In this document: in pieces, positions 1-7,365 of the stretch
How positions within the stretch are numbered: the first letter of the stretch is position 1
How the letters are laid out: every line of letters begins with the position of its first letter
From: JBBRWO01 sp038249135
GTDB lineage: Bacteria > Actinomycetota > Coriobacteriia > Anaerosomatales > JAAXUF01
Assembly (NCBI GenBank): GCA_038249135.1
Contig: JBBRWO010000103.1
Span: forward strand, 1-7,706
Direction: 5' to 3'
Length of the DNA stretch: 7,706 nt
Notes under the pieces: model-generated
The model's input: the letters and a program-made list of their open reading frames with translations, nothing else
Told to the model about the DNA's origin: nothing
Database searches by the model: none
Made by a program: the position numbers and the translations under genes

Positions 1-919
1 CTTGTCTCGGACGCGCTGTTTGAGCAATCGCCAGCCCGGCGAGCGACAGCACTGACCCACCGATCGCACCTGTCCAGACGATGGGGACCGGTCCGTACGC
101 ACCGGTGAGACGCTCAACCACCGTCAGCGCGGTCATCGCAATCGGAGCGAGCAGAAGCCATGCGGTACTTCGGACAACACCCGTTGCTTGCGCTAGCCCG
201 GTCAGTCCCGTGGCCAATGTGGAGAGCGCCACCCCCGTGAGCACCAGCTGCGGCCAGAGCTGTCCAATGGTATCGAGTGCGGCGAGCATGTCCGGGAGCG
301 CGACCACGACCGCGACACACGCAGCCGCAGCCATCCCAAGCCAGAGCGTGGAGCGCAGACCGAGGACTCTCGCGCTGCGGCGGCCAGCGATAAGTCCCAG
401 CGCGAGAACCACACCAGCTACAAGCATGATCACTTCTTGCACCGGAAACTTGAGGAATGGCGAGAACGAACTCGGACGCTCCCAGTTTCCGAGCAGCGCC
501 GCGGAGCCGAGAACGGCCAGAAGCGCCCCCGCGATCTGCGTGAACGTCGGACGCTCGTCGGCGAAGAAGACCGCGACCGCGACCGCCGCAAGCAGTGCAC
601 CGGCTGTTGTGAAGAACAGCGTCTCGGTCCCTGAGGGTGCGTCAGTGGCTCGCTGAGACAACGTGAGGAGCGGCGAGGCATACCACGCAAGGACGCCGGC
701 GGATGCGGCCAGAACCACTTCGCGCGGACCAGCGCTGCGGATCCGATCGCGCTCGGGCGTCCCGACGAATACCGACACGAACACCACTGCGACCAACAAC
801 GAAGGCGCCAGAATCATGCTGTCCGGAACCTCGCCGATCAGGAGCGTGGACACCACAAACCAGACGGCGGAACCCGCCACGATCATGGCTACGCACAGCG
901 ATGCTTTGGTCAATCGCAC
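1..919 (-). CDS. EamA/DMT-superfamily permease, 3' end outside window
   Basis: Probable inner-membrane transporter of the drug/metabolite (EamA-like) superfamily; the substrate cannot be told. The 306 residues visible show about ten hydrophobic segments (roughly 7-28, 35-53, 67-87, 99-119, 126-145, 160-178, 190-208, 222-246, 250-266, 278-300). The first repeat ends with the family pattern of a helix, a short 'FFADERPT' turn, then 'QIAGALLAVLGSAALL' (about 117-144), equivalent to the usual 'GE..t..q..G..li..G' stretch. The start is GTG at 917-919, chosen because GGAGGAG (926-932) sits six bases upstream and an in-frame TGA at 950-952 excludes a longer N-terminus. The frame is still open at base 1; since ten helices are already present, few residues are probably missing. 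It lies after the operon terminator, so it is probably a separate or read-through unit unrelated to formate oxidation. Confidence 0.75.
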   Translation of the reverse strand, partial: MRLTKASLCVAMIVAGSAVWFVVSTLLIGEVPDSMILAPSLLVAVVFVSVFVGTPERDRIRSAGPREVVLAASAGVLAWYASPLLTLSQRATDAPSGTETLFFTTAGALLAAVAVAVFFADERPTFTQIAGALLAVLGSAALLGNWERPSSFSPFLKFPVQEVIMLVAGVVLALGLIAGRRSARVLGLRSTLWLGMAAAACVAVVVALPDMLAALDTIGQLWPQLVLTGVALSTLATGLTGLAQATGVVRSTAWLLLAPIAMTALTVVERLTGAYGPVPIVWTGAIGGSVLSLAGLAIAQTARPRQ

Positions 920-925
920 TACAGA

Positions 926-932
926 CTCCTCC
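926..932 (-). promoter_or_regulatory. Ribosome binding site fixing the GTG start of the permease
   Basis: On the minus strand GGAGGAG is followed by the six-base spacer TCTGTA and then GTG (919-917). It is a near-perfect Shine-Dalgarno sequence and is the main reason for choosing the non-ATG start. No ATG lies between it and the upstream in-frame TGA at 950-952. Confidence 0.7.
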
Positions 933-963
933 AGCGCGGAATGGTTCGCTCAGTACTGAAACA

Positions 964-995
964 GGAAGGGCCGGGAAGCAATCCCCGGCCCTTCC
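964..995 (-). terminator. Intrinsic terminator of the formate dehydrogenase operon
   Basis: A perfect 12-bp inverted repeat (arms 964-975 and 984-995, GGAAGGGCCGGG / CCCGGCCCTTCC) encloses an 8-base loop. It begins 35 bases after the TAG of the cytochrome gene (1031-1033). Read on the minus strand it is followed by TGTTTC, a weak U tract, so termination may be incomplete. It separates the operon from the permease gene. Confidence 0.75.
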
Positions 996-1030
996 GACAG
1001 TACCAGACTCTTGCTGCTGCGTGCGCCTGC

Positions 1031-2263
1031 CTACTTGTTGTGGCAGTTCTCGCACACGCCGCGGTTGTCCAAACGAAGCAGTGCCGACGGGGTACCCGAG
1101 ACGAACGGGGGCAGACCGACGGTATCGACAGCGAAGCCCGACATCTTAGAGATGGTGCCGTGTGCGCGATGGCACGTGAGGCACTCGACCCAGTCACCGG
1201 AGTCAGTAACCGGCTTGCCGGCAACGTGCGGCGCACCCAAGTTGTTCGCGACCGGAATAGTGAGTCCGGCCACATTCAACGGCGTCGCGGTCGAGTTGTA
1301 AGAAGCGAGCTCGACGTTGATCGGGTGCCTGTGGCGCAGGGTGAGACCCGCACCGTCGCCAGCGTTGTACGTGCTGGCCAGAGACTGGTAGACGATACCC
1401 AGGCTGTTGGTGAACTGCTGAGTGGAGTCGCCCACGTAGGTCGAGTGACATCCGGCACACCAGCCGCCCATGCCCTTGTCCGCGTTCTCGGTACCGGTCG
1501 CCATGTCATAACCCTTGGCGTACATCGGTGTCGTGTAGTTCGGCTCATAGGCTGGATATGCGGTATGGAGACGGAAGCCCTCAGCAGGCCAACCGGTCTC
1601 AACAGACGATACGAAGCCGTCCGGCGTGGGGTTGGTCGGGGCGGTGGCAGATGCCACATAGCCGCCGACGTAGTTGCCGTTGACGAGCGACTTCAGGATG
1701 CGGTAGTTAGCGCTGCCGTGAGGATCGTGGCAGGTGGCGCAGTCCATTGCGATCTTGTTGGACTCACCGGTGAGGTTGGAGGTCTTGGGATCGCCGGTAT
1801 CGGTAAAGTTACCGGTTGCACCCGTAGCGCCCTGACCGAAGTAGCCACCGCCGTAGGCTCCCCATGAGCCGCCGTTGGAGACGTGGGTCGAGGTCGTGGG
1901 GGTGTTATCGAAGGACTCGAAGCCACCACCGTTGAGCACGCCCATGTTGGTGCCGTAGTCGGTACCGTAATACAGACCGTCGCTGACGTTGGTGTCAGCA
2001 CTCTGACCGGCAGAGTCGTGACACGCGTAGCAGAACTCCTGCATCGTCGTCGCCGACGACACGAGCAAGGCACTGTGGTTGTTGCCACCAGCGTCATCCC
2101 ACGTGATGGAGCTGACCGAAGTATGCGCACGGTGACAACCAGCACATGCGTCGGTGTCGTTCACATAGTTGCCATGGATCGCGAAGTTCGCGAACGCGGC
2201 CGAGGGAGCAAGGATCGCTGCGAAAGCGACGATTGCGAGCAGGATCGAGAATCTCTTCGTCAT
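1031..2263 (-). CDS. Exported hexaheme c-type cytochrome, electron-transfer subunit of the formate dehydrogenase
   Basis: 410-residue periplasmic or surface cytochrome. Residues 1-25 form a Sec signal peptide (basic MTKR, hydrophobic core, likely cleavage after AFA). Six CXXCH haem sites are visible: 40-44 CAGCH, 78-82 CYACH, 175-179 CATCH, 269-273 CAGCH, 361-365 CLTCH and 404-408 CENCH, the last two residues from the C-terminus. The CHRAHTS, CHDPHGS and CHRAHGT contexts are typical of 'doubled CXXCH' multihaem proteins; many other His residues (e.g. HRH at 311-313) could be distal ligands. A Gly/Thr-rich low-complexity spacer covers about 100-160 between haems 2 and 3. The ATG lies five bases after the fdhB stop, with GGGGAGG (2274-2280) inside the end of fdhB, which suggests translational coupling. 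Its position last in the operon implies that it accepts electrons from FdhB, as the cytochrome c3 subunit does in Desulfovibrio FdhABC3, though with more haems. The final acceptor is unknown. Confidence 0.9.
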   Translation of the reverse strand: MTKRFSILLAIVAFAAILAPSAAFANFAIHGNYVNDTDACAGCHRAHTSVSSITWDDAGGNNHSALLVSSATTMQEFCYACHDSAGQSADTNVSDGLYYGTDYGTNMGVLNGGGFESFDNTPTTSTHVSNGGSWGAYGGGYFGQGATGATGNFTDTGDPKTSNLTGESNKIAMDCATCHDPHGSANYRILKSLVNGNYVGGYVASATAPTNPTPDGFVSSVETGWPAEGFRLHTAYPAYEPNYTTPMYAKGYDMATGTENADKGMGGWCAGCHSTYVGDSTQQFTNSLGIVYQSLASTYNAGDGAGLTLRHRHPINVELASYNSTATPLNVAGLTIPVANNLGAPHVAGKPVTDSGDWVECLTCHRAHGTISKMSGFAVDTVGLPPFVSGTPSALLRLDNRGVCENCHNK

Positions 2264-2268
2264 GTCAG

Positions 2269-3159
2269 CTACACCTCCCCGCCGGTCACGGCGTCTGCTT
2301 CGTTCTTGGCCCTGCGTGAGGATATCGCCATCAGACCGCCGACCACAAGCGTCGGAAGTACAACGGCCTTGGCGAGCGCACCGGTGAGCATGCCGCCCAC
2401 CATCGGAGCAACGTGATCCTCGATGAACGGATCTGCCTTGGGCGGAGCGAGGAGCGTCTTGCGACTCGCCCAGAACATCGAGTCACCACCGATGACGTTC
2501 ACGGTTCCGTCGGTGAACTTATAGCCGTTGGCGGGATCCTGAACGTAAGCAACGATATTGGCGCGGCTGTCCCACATCATGGCCTTTGCCGGACATGTGG
2601 AGACGCAGGCCGGCTCATGTGCACGACCAGGCGATGCAGCGATCTCAGCGGCAGTCGCACGGGTCTGCAGAGGGGGAAGACCAGAACCTGCCACGTCTGC
2701 GTCGGATCCGGCGCGACCGGCGCACAGGATGCACTTGTTCATCAGCACCGACTCATCGCCGATGTAGGGCTTGCCGATCTTGGGATAGCCGCCGCGCTGG
2801 CAGTTTACCTGGCACGGATACTGTCCGAAGCGGTCCTTGCACGCTGCAGGATCACAGAGGTTCGGATCCACGGCGACGGCGCCCGTTGTGGAGTTCCAGC
2901 TCAGGGCAGCCTTGCCGTTCGCGTCCTTGATGGGACACGCGCGGGCACAGGGAGCGTCGGTGCAGTGCCAGCATGAGAACCGAATGAACGGACCCATGTC
3001 GACACGCTTCTGGCTCTTGATCGTTACGCGCTGATCGTACGCAACGTTGTGGACGCCGATCGTCTCGGCGCGGAGGTTCCACTCGCGCTTGCAGGCCACG
3101 ACACAGCCGTTACACCGCATGCACTTGTCCACATCTTGGAGAATTGCCATCACAGTCAT
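2269..3159 (-). CDS. fdhB: Formate dehydrogenase iron-sulfur (beta) subunit with C-terminal membrane anchor
   Basis: 296-residue ferredoxin-type subunit that carries electrons from the catalytic subunit to the cytochrome. All 16 cysteines for four 4Fe-4S clusters are present: 13/16/19/23 (CMRCNGC..C), 63/66/71/75 (CWHC....C...C), 102/107/116/120, and 143/146/185/189 (CILC ... CVSTC). This is the pattern of FdnH, HybA and DMSO-reductase-type B subunits. A single hydrophobic helix at about 254-281, followed by basic SSRRAK, is a membrane anchor like that of FdnH, placing the clusters outside the cytoplasm. There is no signal peptide; by family rule it is co-exported with the Tat-targeted FdhA. 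The start ATG (3157-3159) is preceded by GGGAGG eight bases upstream; a second ATG three codons in is possible. Only 13 bases separate it from fdhA. In FdnH the helix packs against a cytochrome b (FdnI), which is absent here. Confidence 0.9.
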   Translation of the reverse strand: MTVMAILQDVDKCMRCNGCVVACKREWNLRAETIGVHNVAYDQRVTIKSQKRVDMGPFIRFSCWHCTDAPCARACPIKDANGKAALSWNSTTGAVAVDPNLCDPAACKDRFGQYPCQVNCQRGGYPKIGKPYIGDESVLMNKCILCAGRAGSDADVAGSGLPPLQTRATAAEIAASPGRAHEPACVSTCPAKAMMWDSRANIVAYVQDPANGYKFTDGTVNVIGGDSMFWASRKTLLAPPKADPFIEDHVAPMVGGMLTGALAKAVVLPTLVVGGLMAISSRRAKNEADAVTGGEV

Positions 3160-3172
3160 CAGTCACACCTCC

Positions 3173-6100
3173 CTACATCTTCTCGATACGGCAGAGACAG
3201 GCTTTGTACTCAGGAATCGTGGTGTTGGCATCATTCGCATCGATGCACAGGTCGTTGGCACGGGATCCGGTCGAGAGACCCTTGTCACCCCAGTGCCACG
3301 GAATGCCTACCACACCCTGGCCCACACGCTGGTTGATCATCTGACCAACTCCGACGCGAGCCCTCCATCCCGCACCCGGGTTCGCAAGCAGGTGAGCCCC
3401 ACCGGCTGTAGCGCCCTCGGTACGAGCAGTGACGATCTTGACGAGATCCCCGTCGACGATCCCAAAGGTGCGGGCATCGATCGAGTTGAGCTCGATCCAC
3501 GGCTCCGGCTCCAGCTCGACGTTGTACGGGTTGTTGCGCGTGATCGGACCACCCTGGAAGTGCTCGACGCACCGGATGGTGGTGAGAACCAGCGGGTAGT
3601 TGGCGACGGTGCCCAAAGGCGTGGTGGTGATATAGCCCGTGGAAACCGACGGCAGGAGGTCTTGGTAGACGCCACCGCGAGTGTTCTTGCCCCACGTCAC
3701 GACGAGGTCCTCACGAGGAGTCTCATATGGCTCGGTGTGGCCCGGGAACCTGCCGGCCGTCTTGTGGTTCGAGGGCGTGATACCCGCAGCGTTCTTGGGC
3801 ATGTCGGCCAGCCGGTGGATCGAACGGTAGTTGCGGCCGTAGTCGATCGTGCCGGTCTTGGTGCTGACAAACAGGCGTCCGCACTGGTCGGGGCCCTGGT
3901 AGCCGTCTGCCTGATCCGAGGCCGTTGTGGTCCCGGACTGGTGGATATCGCCGTTGTTGTACAGCACGCGGCGGTTGACGAGCCAAGCGTAGCCCCAACG
4001 GGGGAAACTCAGCGTGCCCCACGCGTCGCTGGTCTTGCGGCTCTTCGAACGGTTCGAGACCGTCCATACCTCGGCGGTGTAACCCGACGGGTACTGCGTG
4101 GCCGAGTTGCCCGGCGCAGCGTACGCGTTGGTGTACAACCACATTGCGCCCGAGGTAGTAACGTTGGTACCCATCTCCCGGTACACACGCTCGGAGACTG
4201 CCTCGCAACCTGTGAGCGTCGCTGTGGTCGCCTCGACGTTGCCCGGCTGGGAAACGTAGTCACCCGTGACGCTCGGTCCGGTATTGAACGAGGTTCCCCA
4301 CGTCCAGCCGTATGGGGTGCCGTACAACTTGTCCCACACGTTCGTGGCAACGGGACTGCTCGTGGTGGCGAGAACGGTCGTGATGTGGCTGAACGCACCG
4401 GCCAAGTCACACGCCTTCGCGAATCTCAGCAACAGTTCCACGTCGGTCTTGCTGTCGCCCTGGGGCTTGATCGCCTGATAGCGCCACTGCAAAACACGAC
4501 CTGAGTTCGTCGCGCTGCCTGCTTCTTCCACGTGCGAACATGCGGGGAAGAGGTACGTGAACGAATCGGCCTTGCGTGCGGATCCTGCGGTCTCGTTTTC
4601 AAACATGTCGACGCAGACAAGCACGTCGAGTGCCTCAAGACCGGCGCGTACGGCACTCTGGTTCGGCTCAGTGACCGCGGGGTTCTGGCCCCATACCACG
4701 GTGCCCTTAACGACACCCGCCGCCATGTCGCGGAACATGCCGATGTGGTCCCGACCGTTCGTCTTCGGCCAGCATGAGTACAAAGCATCGACGTCGGCGT
4801 TCGTCCAAGCGACCGAGTTGTCGCCTCCGAAGAATCGCTTCGTCATGTTGCGGAAGCCCGCCTGCTGCAGACCGGTGCCGGTGTATGCCCCGGCGTGCGT
4901 GGCATTCACACCGCCTACCAAGGCTGCGACGGCGGCGTCAACGACACCGGACCCGTCACCCTCGACGCCTGCGTTGATGAGCGCGTTGGCGGCGGAGAAG
5001 CCTTCAATCGCTGTCTTGACTTGCGCGGCGGTAGAGATCAAGGCGCTGCCAGCGTCAGTCGCGAGGTTCACCGTGATGGCATTGCCCACGACCCCAACCG
5101 ACAGCGCTTGGCTGGCGGCGGCAGGATTGCTGAGGCTCACCGTGATGGCGTTACCAGCGGTACCGATGGCCTTTGAACTGAAGTACAGATCCGAGTTCGA
5201 GGCAGCACTGTCCTGATTGACATTGGCGTATGCCGCACCGGACGTCCGCACCCCGTAGAGGCCGTTGACGTAGTCACCAAACGAGCCGCTCGGGTTGGCC
5301 GAGTAGCCCGGGATCAGGTGGTACAGCAGGCCCATGTCGGTCGAGCCCTGGACGTTGTGGATGCCGCGCAGCGCGTTGATGCCGCCACCTGCGCGTCCCG
5401 TGTTACCCGTCAGCAGCTGCAGAGTCGCCAATGACTTGACGTTCTGCGAGCCGTACGTGTGCTGAGTCTGGCCCATGGCGTACATGAACGTGGTCGCGCG
5501 GTAGTTCGCGTTCGTCGGATCGCTGATGATCGTCGTCGGTGAACCGCTTGCATAACTCGCGCAACGGCTGTTCTCCATCATCGCGTTGGCGACATCGGCG
5601 ATCTCTTGCTCGGTGCATCCGCAGATATCCGCCGAGACGGCGGTCGTGTACGGGGCAACGTGCGCAGCGAGTTTGTTGAACACGGTGTCAATGCCGGCCG
5701 CGTTGTAGCTGGCCGCAAACTCCGGAACGTTGGAAATCAGCTTGCTGCCCGAGCCAAACTTGACGGTCCGCTTGTAGTCGGTCTGTGCTGCATTCACGAC
5801 AAAACGCGCGTCCGTGTACTTCGAGCCGGTGACGTTTGAGGCTCCGGTTCCATCGTCGGCCTCAAGCCCGCGTACCGCGTCGGAGTAGTTGAGCCACGTC
5901 TCCCAGTTGGTCTTCTTCGCGCCTGAGATGTTGTTGATGATGTAGTTGATCATGCCGTTGATGAACGCGATGTCGGTACCAGGGCGAATCCTGATGTACT
6001 GGTCCGCCTGGAGAGCGGTTCGCGTCTTGCGGGGATCGATCACGATCAACTTTGCGGCGGGCTTGTTGCTCGTCTGCCCGCCTGGCAGCTTATGCCCCGG

Positions 6101-6928
6101 GGCCATGCGTGCACGGTTTACGTGAGCGATGCTCGCGGGGTGGTTCTCGACGGGGTTCGCGCCCATGACAATGACGCACGTCGAGTTGCCGATATCAGTC
6201 CAGTTGTTCGTCATGGCACCTCGTCCGAATGCGGAGGCCAGACCGGCCACCGTGGACGAGTGTCAAATACGAGCCTGATGCTCGGTGTTCGTCGTGCCGA
6301 AGTTCGCGATGAGCTTCCGGTACACCCAGTTGGGCTCGTTGTTCATGTGTGACGAACCGAAGAACGCGACCTTATTGCTGTCGTTGTCTGCCGGCAGTAC
6401 GCCGCGCGCAGCCACCATCTTGACGGCGGCCTCGTTCAGCAACGTCTGGAGATCGCCACGATGCCACTGGCCGTCGCCAGTCGGCGCTTCCTGCCTGTAG
6501 TAGCCAACGTCGCTTCCTGAGGCGTCGAACTCTGATGACATCGGATGGGTGAGCGATGCGTGACTCGCGCCAACACCCAATCGACGTGGGTTATTCACAA
6601 GCTGGATCGAACCTGCACCCTTAGAGCAAAGCCCGCCCGAGTTCATTGGGGAATCGAAGTCACCGTAGATATCGATAACTTCGCCCAGGGTGGCGGAGCC
6701 GGTGCGCAAATCGACGACCACGCGCTGTCCGCAGCTTGCGGAGCAGTACGGGCAGGTCGTCGTAGTGATCTGGTAGTTGGAGGCGTCGTTCTCGTACGCA
6801 GCCGCTTTTGCGGGGTCGTATGCGAAGTCGAGACCGCAACCAACCACCGCTGTTGCAGCAGCGGATGCCTTCAGGAAATCTCTACGTGAGAGTCCCAAGG
6901 CCCCCTGCCCGGTGTCTTTAGTTGCCAT
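3173..6928 (-). CDS. fdhA: Selenocysteine-containing Tat-exported formate dehydrogenase, catalytic (alpha) subunit, FdnG-like
   Basis: Oxidises formate to CO2 (possibly reversibly) at a bis-molybdopterin Mo or W centre outside the membrane. Read as one 1251-residue protein with UGA (6263-6265) decoded as Sec222. In order: Tat signal 'SRRDFLK' at 14-20 with a hydrophobic run; [4Fe-4S] ligands Cys59, Cys62, Cys66 and Cys101; 'HQARI-U-HSSTVAGL', the formate dehydrogenase active-site signature with conserved His223; 'FGRGAMTNNW'; 'GANPVENHP'; 'VIDPRKTRT'; 'GRAGGGINALRGIHNVQG' at about 511-528, whose Arg521 probably matches the catalytic Arg333 of FdhF; and the C-terminal dinucleotide-binding region ending 'NTTIPEYKACLCRIEK'. 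Start ATG at 6926-6928 has GAGAGGAA six bases upstream. E. coli FdnG has about 1015 residues; part of the excess is a foreign-looking module at about 579-676 (see 4901-5194). The symbol fdnG would be equally apt. Without selenocysteine machinery the gene would yield only a 221-residue fragment. The metal cannot be told from sequence. Confidence 0.93.
4901..5194 (-). other. Phage/surface-protein-like beta module inserted in the formate dehydrogenase catalytic subunit
   Basis: Residues about 579-676 of FdhA, from 'SDLYFSSKAIG' to 'ALVGGVNA', do not resemble any part of FdnG or FdhF that I know. They show a duplicated beta pattern, GNAITVSLSNP then GNAITVNLATDA, followed by 'STAAQVKTAI', a small-residue stretch and 'ALVGGV'. 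From memory, very similar wording occurs in phage tail or capsid-associated proteins and in large bacterial surface proteins. It follows the catalytic 'RGIHNVQG' motif and precedes 'FRNMTKRFFGGD', which resumes the FdnG-like sequence. The frame is unbroken through the module. Function unknown; a solvent-exposed loop that contacts partner proteins or the cell surface is possible. Confidence 0.6.
5064..5155 (-). repeat. Near-identical 23-base direct repeats inside the inserted module
   Basis: Bases 5064-5086 and 5133-5155 are the same 23-base segment with three differences (aggttcaccgtgatggcatt... versus aggctcaccgtgatggcgtt...), 69 bases apart. They encode the two GNAITV(S/N)L strands, in frame. 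This looks like an internal duplication that built the beta module, not a mobile element. Confidence 0.7.
6219..6265 (-). promoter_or_regulatory. Bacterial SECIS hairpin within fdhA
   Basis: mRNA hairpin immediately after the UGA that should bind SelB and direct selenocysteine insertion. Counting the U of UGA as 1, a lower stem pairs 6-12 (CUCGUCC) with 40-46 (GGACGAG). An upper stem pairs 15-21 (GGUGGCC) with 27-33 (GGCCUCC), with one U17-U31 mismatch. The loop 22-26 is GGUCU. In E. coli fdhF the key SelB contacts are a bulged U17 and loop bases G23 and U24; here all three bases are at the same numbered positions. The pairing was read by eye, not computed. Confidence 0.85.
6263..6265 (-). 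other. In-frame UGA selenocysteine codon (Sec222)
   Basis: The plus-strand tca is TGA in the fdhA reading frame. The same frame is open for 221 codons upstream and 1029 codons downstream. The residue falls exactly where selenium- or cysteine-type formate dehydrogenases have U or C, followed by the invariant His. Cys variants would have TGT/TGC here, so a recoded codon is the simplest reading. Confidence 0.95.
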
Positions 6929-7054
6929 ACCGCATTCCTCTCTGATTGGCAGAGATCAGATAAATCTCCGTGCTCCTGTGCCCTGAACGGGCGCGCATCG
7001 ATGACGTGATTTGCCCGTCCTCCTCTCGCGTGCCATCGCTGCTTACCGGGGAGC
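6929..7054 (-). other. Short gap between terminator and fdhA, no promoter recognised
   Basis: Apart from the ribosome binding site GAGAGGAA (6935-6942) and the hairpins at 6939-6960, I see nothing definite here. A TTCAGG/TTTATC pair near 6960-6990 is too weak to call a promoter. A TGGCAC that could suggest a sigma-54 -24 element has no matching -12 element. Confidence 0.4.
6939..6960 (-). promoter_or_regulatory. Alternative leader hairpins touching the fdhA ribosome binding site
   Basis: Just before fdhA two mutually exclusive stems can form in the mRNA. One is TCTGAT (6955-6960) with ATCAGA (6941-6946) around an 8-base loop. The other is TCTCTG (6950-6955) with CAGAGA (6939-6944) around a 5-base loop. 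The second uses part of the Shine-Dalgarno GAGAGGAA (6935-6942). The TCTGAT-N8-ATCAGA repeat could instead be a protein-binding site on DNA. A role in translation control is inference only. Confidence 0.35.
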
Positions 7055-7109
7055 AAAAATGAAAAACCGGGCGCGACACAGCACTACGCTGTGAACACAC
7101 TCCGGTTCT
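7055..7109 (-). terminator. Intrinsic terminator between the upstream promoter and fdhA
   Basis: In the minus-strand RNA a 19-pair interrupted hairpin can form: AGAACCGG (7102-7109) with CCGGUUUU (7063-7070), GUGUG (7096-7100) with CGCGC (7071-7075), and CACAGC (7088-7093) with GCUGUG (7077-7082), around the loop GUAGU. It is followed by UUUUUCAUUUUU (7055-7066). Three pairs are G-U and so do not exist in the plus-strand RNA, and only the minus direction has the U tract, so the direction is clear. It lies 127 bases upstream of fdhA: either it ends a separate transcript or it is an attenuator of the operon. Confidence 0.65.
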
Positions 7110-7190
7110 AGAACCCATATTTGACAGCCTTCCCTTACCCGGGGAAACACAGACACGAGCAAGCGTCTTTGCCGGAGCTCGCCGTGCCCG

Positions 7191-7291
7191 CAGTCTCCTT
7201 TCCAAGAGGGGAGGCGCCGCCGTTTCCCGCGACACCCCGGCCCGGCGACCATGGCGCTTGCGCGCTTTAGGCTCGAGGGGCTCGGAGACTG
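7191..7291 (-). repeat. 8-bp inverted repeat enclosing 85 GC-rich bases
   Basis: CAGTCTCC at 7191-7198 and GGAGACTG at 7284-7291 are exact reverse complements. They could close a multi-branched RNA domain that contains the GCGC-GCAA-GCGC tetraloop hairpin at 7254-7265. An 8-bp match at this distance can also occur by chance. Confidence 0.4.
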
Positions 7292-7328
7292 TCCTATTCG
7301 CTTTGAATCAAGCACGATCTACGTGTAT

Positions 7329-7344
7329 TCGACCGATAGGTCGA
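7329..7344. repeat. Second inverted repeat next to the operator palindrome
   Basis: TCGACC (7329-7334) and GGTCGA (7339-7344) are separated by GATA and end one base before the 20-bp palindrome. It may be a second binding site or a small hairpin at the 5' end of the leader RNA. It has no sequence similarity to the neighbouring palindrome, so it is not simply a second copy of that operator. Confidence 0.4.
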
Positions 7345-7345
7345 G

Positions 7346-7365
7346 TTTGTAACACGTGTTACAAA
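7346..7365. promoter_or_regulatory. Perfect 20-bp palindrome, probable operator
   Basis: TTTGTAACACGTGTTACAAA is a perfect 20-bp dyad. It lies at about +7 to +26 relative to the predicted start of the minus-strand promoter, where a bound dimer would block transcription. The TGTAA-N6-TTACA spacing could suit a CRP/FNR-family protein, and the AAC...GTT core a TetR-family repressor; the sequence alone does not decide. No regulator gene is in the window. Confidence 0.6.

Noticed and set aside
81..656. Plus-strand open frame of 191 codons at the left end
   Set aside because: It is antisense to the permease frame, which has ten hydrophobic helices and an EamA pattern; the plus frame is Ser/Ala/Thr-rich shadow sequence.
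941..1867. Plus-strand open frame of 308 codons over the cytochrome gene
   Set aside because: It covers CXXCH sites read on the other strand and the operon terminator, and has no recognisable domain.
3047..4504. Long plus-strand open frame of 485 codons antisense to fdhA
   Set aside because: Its translation is Arg/Val-rich with no motif, and it lies opposite a sequence with clear formate dehydrogenase motifs; it is a high-GC shadow frame.
3173..6928. fdhA as a pseudogene or as two separate genes because of the stop at 6263-6265
   Set aside because: The stop sits exactly at the Sec/Cys active-site position, no frame change occurs and a SECIS-like hairpin follows.
7104..7115. Perfect 12-bp palindrome GGTTCTAGAACC as an operator
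   Set aside because: Eleven bases of overlap-sized context are explained by the left arm of the terminator hairpin; it may be incidental.
7121..7126. Plus-strand TTGACA as a promoter
   Set aside because: There is no acceptable -10 box at the right spacing and no plus-strand gene downstream.
7191..7291. tRNA-Sec (selC) candidate, suggested by the 8-bp stem and a span of about 100 bases
   Set aside because: No TTCGA-type T loop with a proper stem, no UCA anticodon arm in place and no CCA end on either strand.
7191..7291. Molybdenum-cofactor riboswitch suggested by the GNRA hairpin and a GCGCCTCCCC stretch
   Set aside because: The remembered conserved core could not be laid onto the sequence by eye; kept only as a database search to run.
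7302..7313. TTGA-A-TCAA as an FNR-type site
   Set aside because: The spacing between half sites is one base rather than four, so it does not fit the FNR consensus.
7043..7315. Possible 90-residue minus-strand protein from a GTG start in the leader region
   Set aside because: It is Arg/Ser-rich, lacks a good ribosome binding site and any known motif, and overlaps the terminator hairpin; structured RNA explains the region better.
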